A DNA stretch of 37,479 bases from assembly GCA_003157745.1 (NCBI GenBank), contig PMKM01000097.1, positions 18,328 to 55,806 on the forward strand, in the 5' to 3' direction. Source of the DNA: Bryobacterales bacterium (GTDB lineage: Bacteria; Acidobacteriota; Terriglobia; Bryobacterales; Bryobacteraceae). The position numbers were made by a program, and so were the translations under genes. The notes under the pieces are model-generated. The model was not told where the DNA came from. It saw nothing but the letters and a program-made list of their open reading frames with translations, and did not search any database. Shown piece by piece: positions 31,767 through 37,479 of this stretch (the stretch's first letter is position 1; each line of letters opens with the position of its first letter).

Positions 31767-32359
31767 TCAGCGCCGTACACGAAGACGCGTTCGTCGAAAG
31801 CCGTGGGGCGCCGCCGCTCACGGTGCGCAAGGCGGCGATGCGGGACATACGGCCGATTCTCGACCTGATCAACGACTATGCGGCGCGGGGCGAGATGCTG
31901 CCGCGCACGGAGTTCGAAATGTCGGAGGCGATTCGCGACTTCACGGTGGTCACCTCGGCGGGCGAGCTGCTGGGCTGCGGCGCGCTGCATTTTTACAGTC
32001 CGACGCTGGCCGAAATCCGCTCGCTGGCCGTGCGCGAACAGGCCAAGACGCACGGGGTGGGCCGCAAACTGGTGGAGGCGCTGGTGGGCGAAGCCATGCA
32101 GTACGAGTTGGACGCCGTATTTGCCTTCACCTACGTGACCGGGTTTTTCGGCAAGTTGGGTTTTCAGCCGATCGAGCGGGGGGCGCTGCCGCTGAAGGCG
32201 TGGCGGGATTGCCTGCGCTGCGCGAAGTTCCAGTCGTGCGATGAAATCGCCGTGCTGCGGGTGCTGCGTCCGGTCCACTGGGCGCAGGGGTTGCCCGAGA
32301 TTTGGGCGCCTACACCGGACGACCAACTGATCCCGGTGCCCACGTTTCGACCGGCATAA
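31763..32359 (+). CDS. GNAT-family N-acetylglutamate synthase (short form)
   Basis: The 198-residue GNAT acyltransferase begins with VRKAAMRDIRPILDLINDYAARGEMLPRT and has the acetyl-CoA loop AVREQAKTHGVGRKLVEALV and the YVTGFFGKLGFQPIER region. The C-terminal DCLRCAKFQSCDE matches short bacterial ArgA/ArgO-type NAGS proteins (the 'SDCxxCPKFxxCDE' segment). It would make N-acetylglutamate from glutamate and acetyl-CoA, the first step of the pathway. The ATG at 31763 overlaps the argB stop, so argC-argB-NAGS are coupled. It is called NAGS on context plus motifs. Confidence 0.9.
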   Translation: MISAVHEDAFVESRGAPPLTVRKAAMRDIRPILDLINDYAARGEMLPRTEFEMSEAIRDFTVVTSAGELLGCGALHFYSPTLAEIRSLAVREQAKTHGVGRKLVEALVGEAMQYELDAVFAFTYVTGFFGKLGFQPIERGALPLKAWRDCLRCAKFQSCDEIAVLRVLRPVHWAQGLPEIWAPTPDDQLIPVPTFRPA

Positions 32360-32414
32360 AGGGCAACCCACACGGTCGTTTTTCCCATCACCCCCTAAAA
32401 AACCGCAGAAATAC

Positions 32415-32443
32415 TCGACGGTTCATCTGTACTTTGGTATACA
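32415..32443 (+). promoter_or_regulatory. Possible promoter for the molybdopterin-binding gene
   Basis: TCGACG (32415-32420) and TATACA (32438-32443) lie 17 bases apart, in an AT-richer stretch 65 bases before the gene. Each hexamer matches the sigma-70 consensus at four of six positions, so the call is modest. Confidence 0.3.
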
Positions 32444-32507
32444 ATCAGTCTTCAAGAGCTTTAAGTCTGGAAGTCATCATATTGATCCCTACTTCTTGTG
32501 AGGCCTC

Positions 32508-33479
32508 ATGAGAGCGCAAACTGTCGACGTAAAATCCTCAACGGGACGGATCCTCTGCTGCACCGTTTTCCGTCCTGGTGGGAAGAAGCTGTTGGCCAAG
32601 GGCCATGTAATCAGCGATGAAGACATCCGGGTTCTCGAGTCCGAAGGAATGGAGACGATCTGGGTCACCGAACTAGAGGATGGGGAGGTGGGCGAGGACG
32701 ACGCGGTCGCGGCCGTGGCCAGTGAAATGGGGTGCGGGAGCTTCGAAATCCGCGTGGCCGCCGGAGGGCGTGCCAACCTGGTGGCTACCGAAGACTGCTG
32801 CGTGCTGGTGGACGATGAACTGCTCAAACAGATCAATTGCGCCGCCAGCGTGGTGATTGCCACCGCCCTAAACTTCAGCCACGCCTCGGCGGGCCAGCGG
32901 GTGGCGACGGTAAAGAGCGCCCCGTTCGCAGTCGGCAAGGAGCAGTTGGAAGCGGTCATCAACATTCTGAAGGAGCGCGGCCCGATTCTGCAGGCGCGGC
33001 CGGTGCGGTCGCCCGCTGTAGGAGTTCTCTACACCGACCCGATCAGCGGCGAGCGCGCCCGCCAGTTGTTCGAGAACATCATGCGGCAGCGGCTGGAACG
33101 ATTCGGCGTGAGCCCGAATTTCGTGCTTTCCTGCACGGAAGATGAGAATTCTGTCGCCCGCAGCCTACAACACCTATTGAGATCGAAGCCGAGCGTCATT
33201 CTGGTGGCGTCCACCACGGCTCCGGCCGGGCCGGAGGATGTGGTTGGTCAAGCCATGCTAAAGGTTGGCGCACAGGTGGAACGGTTCCTGGCCCCGGTAG
33301 AGCCGGGGAACCTGCTTTTATTGGCGTACAAGGATGAAGTGCCGGTGGTATCCGCCCCTGGCTGCTTCCGCTCCGCCAAACCGAATGTGGTCGATCTGGT
33401 TTTGCCACCGCTTCTGGCACGGTATCACATCACGGGCTGGGAAATAGCCTGTCTGGGCCACGGCGGTTTGCTGGCATAA
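32508..33479 (+). CDS. Molybdopterin-binding (MoCF-like) domain protein
   Basis: The 323-residue protein has an N-terminal region (about 1-160, GRILCCTVFRPGGKKLLAKGHVISDEDI) like that of MoeA/CinA-associated proteins, and a C-terminal MoCF-like domain (about 165-320) with VGVLYTDPISGERARQLF, VILVASTTAPAGPEDVVGQAMLKVGAQVERFLAPVEPGNLLLLAY and VVSAPGCFRSAKPNVVDLVLPPLLA. The last segments resemble proteins that accompany MocA-type nucleotidyltransferases in molybdenum hydroxylase maturation. It probably binds molybdopterin or its cytidylylated form. ATG at 32508. A strong terminator follows. Confidence 0.85.
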   Translation: MRAQTVDVKSSTGRILCCTVFRPGGKKLLAKGHVISDEDIRVLESEGMETIWVTELEDGEVGEDDAVAAVASEMGCGSFEIRVAAGGRANLVATEDCCVLVDDELLKQINCAASVVIATALNFSHASAGQRVATVKSAPFAVGKEQLEAVINILKERGPILQARPVRSPAVGVLYTDPISGERARQLFENIMRQRLERFGVSPNFVLSCTEDENSVARSLQHLLRSKPSVILVASTTAPAGPEDVVGQAMLKVGAQVERFLAPVEPGNLLLLAYKDEVPVVSAPGCFRSAKPNVVDLVLPPLLARYHITGWEIACLGHGGLLA

Positions 33480-33536
33480 ACGGTCTCCTCCACCCTCGCG
33501 AGTCCGAACCTCCGAGCGGACTGCGGGTGACTCCTC

Positions 33537-33573
33537 CCCGGGCGTCCTTCACGGGACGCCCGGGTCTTTTTTT
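33537..33573 (+). terminator. Strong rho-independent terminator
   Basis: CCCGGGCGTCC (33537-33547) and GGACGCCCGGG (33554-33564) form a perfect 11-bp stem around a 6-base loop, followed by TCTTTTTTT. It ends the molybdopterin-binding transcript. Confidence 0.93.
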
Positions 33574-33939
33574 GGGCGCTTCCATTCGGCAGACTGCGTC
33601 TTTGCCCTCCCGACACATCATGCGAAATAGCCAGCGGGTCGCGAAGCGTGGCGATATCCCGGGCAGCGCGTCGGCCGCAAGCAAAGCGGGAGATAATGAC
33701 CCTTGGCACGGCAGGCTCGACGGCAGGGGCAACGGTTGCGAACTCAGCCTGAGGACGATGCTTACTCCCGGCTAGAATAGAGACCTAGCCTGAATACTAA
33801 CATTGGTTATGGGTAGTTGGCAACCCGTGGCAACCTTTGACTTAAGCACGCTGCTATCCATTTAACCTTCGGTACTATCGGCGTTTCTATTTTCTTGCAA
33901 TCAAAGCAGTTCGGGGCTGTAATAGATCTGGAGGTGGAG
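33574..33939. other. Non-coding stretch before the pilin gene
   Basis: About 365 bases with no convincing gene. A possible stem, CAGGCT (33712-33717) with AGCCTG (33746-33751), encloses a smaller GCAACG/GTTGC element. A TTGACT-like -35 near 33837 may drive the pilin gene. Nothing else is recognised; no riboswitch family fits by eye. Confidence 0.5.
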
Positions 33940-34143
33940 GTGCGAATTCAGCAATGCGGGCGGCAGTTCTGGTACTCCGATGAGGGCCAGGATCTGATTG
34001 AATACACGCTAATCATCGCTGCGGTTGCGATGGGGGCGTTTGGCATTCTTGGTATCCTCACACCTAACGTCCACGTCGTCTGGACGGCGAGCAACTCGGA
34101 ATTGTCAGCCGCGGGTTCGATGGCGGCGGCCGGCGCTAGCTAA
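33940..34143 (+). CDS. Flp-type pilin
   Basis: The 67-residue protein contains the class IVb Flp pilin signature: a short charged leader and EGQDLIEYTLIIAAVAMGAFGIL, where cleavage before the hydrophobic helix exposes a conserved Glu. Flp pilins build tight-adherence pili. The GTG at 33940 is preferred because GGAGG lies 5 bases before it; longer in-frame starts exist. No tad or cpa genes are nearby, so this is an orphan pilin in this window. Confidence 0.85.
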   Translation: MRIQQCGRQFWYSDEGQDLIEYTLIIAAVAMGAFGILGILTPNVHVVWTASNSELSAAGSMAAAGAS

Positions 34144-34218
34144 ACGCTCGCCAGTCACCCCAAGTTCCTCACCTTCCGGTGTTCGGTTGCGTCTAGAATA
34201 GAGTATGTAACCGAACCT

Positions 34219-35664
34219 ATGAAGACTCTCGCATCCATCTTACTGCCTCTGGTTCTACTGGGGGCTCCCAGCACTCCGGATCCAGACACAGTTACCGCCA
34301 TGGCGCGCAAGGCCCCGGCGGAGTTCGCGGCGGACGCCATGATCCGCGTGGCATCGAACGCGAAACTGGACGCGCGCACGCGCGTAAAGTTGTTGACGGA
34401 GGCGTTCCGTCTGGCCGGCGGAGCCCAGCACCCGCTCAAGCTCCGCGGTGCCATCACGCGCAGCGGCAGCGACGGCGCGTTTCTGGAGCGCGCCTACCGG
34501 CAGGAACTCGATACCCTCTCTCTGCGCTTGCGCGCGGTGCGGGAAATGCTGCCGCTCGATGGCGCCAAGGCGAGCAAGTTATTCTTCTCGATCCCACGTC
34601 CCGCGGTTCCGCCGGTGCACTGCGAGGAGATCGTGGTATACGATGTGGACCTGTATTACGACGGGCTCGGCGCGATTGCCAAGCTGGGGCACCGCGACCT
34701 TGGCAAACTTCTGAAGGAGCGCGTGGGCGGCATCACTTCCCCGGCGCAGGTTGCGCCCGTGGCACGCCTGCTGCGTCAAGCCGGATTGAACGACGCCGAC
34801 CTGCGGAAACTCACCGATTCGTTCGCCACCCGTGTGAGCGCCGTCGCCGGCGACGACCGCTCATTCACCTATTACGCCACGGCCGCGGCGCCAGCCATCC
34901 AGGATCTGGTGGAAGAACTGAAGCGGCGTAATCTCCCCGCGCTGCCGCTGGCCGAGGCGTTCCGGAAGTACCTGGTGAGCCATCTGTCGGGCGATCGCTG
35001 CGCGGACGGCCACTTGATCTACAACGGTCCGCTGACGGTGAACGTGATGACCGGCCAGCCGGTTGAAGTTATCGGCTCCAGCACTGCCACGTTCTTCAAA
35101 GATCGGATCATGATGCCGCCGTTGACGGGGCTGACGGAGCAGGAGACCACGCCGAACAGCCTGAAGGGCGTCGCCGCTGGCGCGCAGACATGCACGGACG
35201 ACCAGTGTAAGCACTTCAACGATCTTTCGCGGAATCTGGCCTTCACCTCGGAGGGAACGCCGCGGGAGGAAGCGGAACGCAAGACCGACGCCTGGCGCGC
35301 ATCGCTCCGGTCGGCGCTGACGGAGCTCGAAGCCTGGCAGCCCGGCAAGGGACAGACGGCCGACGACCTGTTTCGCGACAAGACCTGGGTGTACGACAAC
35401 CTGTATGCGATGGCTCCCCAGGCGAGCCGCGAGTTGGTGGAGCGTTCCTGGATCGACTACTTGAAGCAGAGCCGCTCGACGGTGAGCGACCGGGGGCGGT
35501 GGTTGCTGCCGGTGAGCGCGCTGATCGGACGCTCGGCGCTGGACCCGGCGAATCGCAAGCTGGCCGAGATGCTGAGCGGGACGAACGATCCGGTGATCGC
35601 GCTGTATATCCAGGTCGAGGCTCTGGCGCCGCGCGACGCCGCCACCATTCTATCCATGCTGTAG
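34219..35664 (+). CDS. Secreted protein of unknown function
   Basis: The 481-residue protein has a signal peptide (MKTLASILLPLVLLGAPS) and a mature part that looks mostly helical. A segment with CEEIVVYDVDLYYDGL and a Cys pair region (HLSGDRCADGHL; AQTCTDDQCKHFNDL) suggest possible disulfides. I recognise no family. The start follows an AT-rich stretch and is well placed. It is a single gene in this region. Confidence 0.85.
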   Translation: MKTLASILLPLVLLGAPSTPDPDTVTAMARKAPAEFAADAMIRVASNAKLDARTRVKLLTEAFRLAGGAQHPLKLRGAITRSGSDGAFLERAYRQELDTLSLRLRAVREMLPLDGAKASKLFFSIPRPAVPPVHCEEIVVYDVDLYYDGLGAIAKLGHRDLGKLLKERVGGITSPAQVAPVARLLRQAGLNDADLRKLTDSFATRVSAVAGDDRSFTYYATAAAPAIQDLVEELKRRNLPALPLAEAFRKYLVSHLSGDRCADGHLIYNGPLTVNVMTGQPVEVIGSSTATFFKDRIMMPPLTGLTEQETTPNSLKGVAAGAQTCTDDQCKHFNDLSRNLAFTSEGTPREEAERKTDAWRASLRSALTELEAWQPGKGQTADDLFRDKTWVYDNLYAMAPQASRELVERSWIDYLKQSRSTVSDRGRWLLPVSALIGRSALDPANRKLAEMLSGTNDPVIALYIQVEALAPRDAATILSML

Positions 35665-35734
35665 AGCGGGTTGGGAGGCGAACGAGCCTGCCACGCTTGT
35701 TTTCGACGGTGTGATGTAGATCTATGTGGCGGAC

Positions 35735-35787
35735 ACCGCGACTCCCTCACGGTCGCGGCTCCGATTGGGGCGGCGCAGGGAGCGGTT
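35735..35787. repeat. Dispersed REP-like repeat, copies E and E'
   Basis: Copy E (35735-35763) reads ACCGCGACTCCCTCACGGTC then GCGGCTCCG. After GATTGGGG (as in copy B) comes GGGAGCGGTT (35778-35787), a partial inverted copy E'. As at 21932 the pair could fold back on itself. It lies between the secreted protein gene and the minus-strand gene at 35820. Confidence 0.7.
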
Positions 35788-35819
35788 TCTCGATAGATCC
35801 GGGTCACCCGGCGGGAGAG

Positions 35820-36224
35820 CTACGCCAGTTGGGCGAAGACCTGCATCATGTCGCGATGGGCGAGCACGTTGCCGGGATCGCGCTCGATGGCCTGCCAGTA
35901 GCTCTGTGCAAAGCGCTCGCCGTGCTCATTCGGGACCACCAGCGCGCGCGCCTCGGCCAGGAGACGGACGGCGTCCTCGTCGGCCACGGGTTCCTTCTGC
36001 GCGAGCGCCTCATCCACCATCACGACGAATTGCGATAGCTCGCGCAACCAGCTAAACCGCGGGTCGTTCATGACCAGGTTGAAATACTGGCCGGTGGAGG
36101 CGATGGGCTCGACGTCGTGTTCATAGGCCGCACGCTCGGATTCCAGGAGCGTCTTGTGGAGCCGAAGCAGTCCATTGCGCAGGGTGGTCAATCGCTCTCG
36201 CGTCTGTCCGGTCATGCAATTCAT
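35820..36224 (-). CDS. Conserved-looking small cytoplasmic protein
   Basis: The 134-residue protein (131 if ATG 36215 is used) is acidic and helical: RERLTTLRNGLLRLHKTLLESERAAYEHDV, then GQYFNLVMNDPRFSWLRELSQFVVMVDEALAQKEP, ending in a second helical segment. There is no signal or membrane helix. I believe similar uncharacterised proteins exist in Acidobacteriota and Proteobacteria but cannot name the family. It is divergent from the potassium channel gene, with only 53 bases between starts. Confidence 0.8.
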   Translation of the reverse strand: MNCMTGQTRERLTTLRNGLLRLHKTLLESERAAYEHDVEPIASTGQYFNLVMNDPRFSWLRELSQFVVMVDEALAQKEPVADEDAVRLLAEARALVVPNEHGERFAQSYWQAIERDPGNVLAHRDMMQVFAQLA

Positions 36225-36277
36225 GGTATCGCGCCGGCGGCGTGCGCCGTTGGGCGGTTTCGCGTAATCTGATCTCT

Positions 36278-37195
36278 ATGCACAAACCCAGTTTCGACCC
36301 AGGGCTGACCCAGCAATTCGGGGCGCCCTACCGGCGCGTCATCAATCGGGACGGTAGCTTCAACGTCCAGCGCCGCGGCGGCACGTGGCGCGACTTCCAT
36401 CCGTACCGGCAACTGATCGACATGGGCTGGCCGGCGTTTCTGCTGACGCTATTCGTGGGCTACGTGGCGGCGAACACGGTCTTCGCGCTCGCGTATTTCG
36501 CGCTCGGTCCGAATCAACTGCAGGGCGCCGACGCGGCCGGCGGCATGGGGCGATTTCTCAATACGTTCTTCTTCAGCTCGCACACGCTGACCACGGTCGG
36601 CTACGGCAATATCTGGCCGAAGACGGTGGCGGCGAATTTGGTCGCGGCGCTCGAAGCGCTGGTGGGTGTGCTTGGCTTCGCGGTGGCGACGGGTCTGCTG
36701 TTCGGCCGCGTGTCGCGTCCCTCGGCGCGGCTGGGGTTCAGCGACAACGCGCTGATCGCGCCCTACCAGGACGGCAGCAGCCTGCAATTCCGCGTGGTCA
36801 ACCGGCGCTCGAATTCGCTGGTCGAAGCGCAGGCGCAGGTCCTGCTGATGACGGTGGAACTCGAGGACGCGGGGCCGGTGCGGCGCTATCAGCAGTTGAC
36901 GCTGGAGCGGCCGAGCGTGCTGTTTTTGGCGCTGACCTGGACGGTGGTGCATCCAATCGACGAACAAAGCCCGCTGTGGGGGAAGACGGCGGCGGAACTG
37001 GCGAAGTCGCAGGCGGAGATCATCATTCTGATCAAGGCGTACGACGACACCTTCAGCCAGACCGTGATTTCGCGCTACTCCTACCGGCACGACGACCTGC
37101 TGTGGGGCGCGCGGTTCGCTCCGGCATTTCACGTGGACGCGGCCGGCGACCTAGTGCTGGAGCTGCGCAAGCTCGGGGCCACGGTGTCCAACTGA
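36278..37195 (+). CDS. KirBac-type inward-rectifier potassium channel
   Basis: The 305-residue protein has a cytoplasmic start (VINRDGSFNVQRRG), a slide-helix region (WRDFHPYRQLIDMGWP), TM1 (FLLTLFVGYVAANTVFALAYF), a pore helix, the K-selectivity filter TTVGYG, TM2 (LVGVLGFAVATGLLFGRVSRP) and a C-terminal immunoglobulin-like Kir domain starting LGFSDNALIAPYQDGSSLQFRVVNRRSNSL. It forms tetrameric potassium channels in the inner membrane. The ATG at 36278 opens the usual N-terminus; an upstream in-frame start is unlikely. Confidence 0.95.
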   Translation: MHKPSFDPGLTQQFGAPYRRVINRDGSFNVQRRGGTWRDFHPYRQLIDMGWPAFLLTLFVGYVAANTVFALAYFALGPNQLQGADAAGGMGRFLNTFFFSSHTLTTVGYGNIWPKTVAANLVAALEALVGVLGFAVATGLLFGRVSRPSARLGFSDNALIAPYQDGSSLQFRVVNRRSNSLVEAQAQVLLMTVELEDAGPVRRYQQLTLERPSVLFLALTWTVVHPIDEQSPLWGKTAAELAKSQAEIIILIKAYDDTFSQTVISRYSYRHDDLLWGARFAPAFHVDAAGDLVLELRKLGATVSN

Positions 37196-37246
37196 TGATA
37201 CAATCCGGTTTAAGGCCGGGCGATTTAAACTCAGGAGTCACGCGCA

Positions 37247-37479
37247 TTGTCCGCTTTCTTACATAACCAGTTCGAACGCAACGTGGTCACTACATCGGTC
37301 GATCACGTGTTCAACTGGGCCCGCCAATCGTCGATATGGCCGCTGACGTTCGGCTTGGCCTGCTGCGCGATCGAGATGATCGCCGCCTCGACGTCGCGCT
37401 TCGATATCGCGCGTTTCGGCGCGGAGGTCTTCCGGCCGAGCCCGCGCCAGTCCGACCTGATGATCGTGGCCGGCACGGT
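37247..37479 (+). CDS. nuoB: NADH-quinone oxidoreductase subunit B (5' part)
   Basis: The gene runs off the window end. The frame from TTG 37247, with AGGAG at 37233-37237, encodes [13 protein letters not shown], then [49 protein letters not shown], which is the NuoB signature, including the Cys-Cys pair that helps bind iron-sulfur cluster N2 in complex I. nuoA, which often precedes nuoB, is not upstream; the KirBac gene ends 51 bases before. Confidence 0.93.
   Translation, partial: MSAFLHNQFERNVVTTSVDHVFNWARQSSIWPLTFGLACCAIEMIAASTSRFDIARFGAEVFRPSPRQSDLMIVAGT

Noticed and set aside
33661-33780. Possible c-di-GMP or other riboswitch before the pilin gene
   Set aside because: Stems are present but the conserved core of the GEMM class could not be found by eye.
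16763-35763. CRISPR array interpretation of the repeated GC-rich motif
   Set aside because: Copies are dispersed over kilobases, in both orientations, without regular spacers or cas genes.
1-37479. tRNA or rRNA genes
   Set aside because: No cloverleaf with a GTTCRANNC loop or rRNA-like conserved stretch was recognised in the intergenic regions.

Overview
This is a GC-rich chromosomal window whose gene content points to the Acidobacteriota, most likely the Bryobacterales/Solibacteraceae. The clues are a CRTAC1-type FG-GAP/ASPIC-UnbV protein, a membrane protein ending in a domain that resembles the 'Solibacter uncharacterized C-terminal' family, a sedolisin peptidase, and intergenic tails that look like the ends of decayed outer-membrane proteins. 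This placement is inferred from families seen, not from a marker-gene search.

Layout. 1-144 is a palindrome-rich edge. 145-4825 holds TldD (minus) and, divergent from it, an ECF sigma factor, a one-TM protein and a CpxP-like periplasmic sensor in tight array, then a PAS hybrid histidine kinase. 4887-11747 is a long minus-strand block: sedolisin, S9 oligopeptidase, an SDR, ribosomal protein S20, a zinc-ribbon/DUF2007 protein and ThiL. 11895-15292 (plus) is a cold-shock protein, a sirtuin, and a large GT-C-like membrane protein overlapping the sirtuin gene. 15528-19342 (minus) is an AT-richer orphan gene, a GT9 glycosyltransferase, MTA phosphorylase and a lipoprotein. 19608-24038 (plus) is a NarL-type regulator overlapping the CRTAC1 protein, a rhomboid protease, a DUF1223 protein and a small basic secreted protein. 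A paired half-size DMT transporter (minus) follows, then a lepB-manC overlapping pair (plus).

27004-28165 is the most striking accessory locus: a polymorphic-toxin-type protein with a C-terminal CdiA-CT RNase A-like domain, followed 13 bases downstream by a CdiI-like immunity gene, with no CDI or type VI genes around it. After an MBL-fold hydrolase and a zinc-ribbon membrane protein comes an argC-argB-NAGS operon (29983-32359) with ATGA-type junctions, a MoCF-family molybdopterin-binding protein closed by a strong terminator, an orphan Flp-type pilin, an unknown secreted protein, a small conserved-looking protein, a KirBac potassium channel, and the start of nuoB running off the window.

A second theme is a dispersed REP-like repeat (core close to CGCTCCCTNACGGTCGCGGC) present in at least five places. 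It occurs as single copies, as inverted pairs that could fold into long hairpins, in frame inside the GT9 gene, and between two copies of the mtnP translation start, where it lies within a 33-codon upstream open reading frame. No RAYT-like transposase is visible here.
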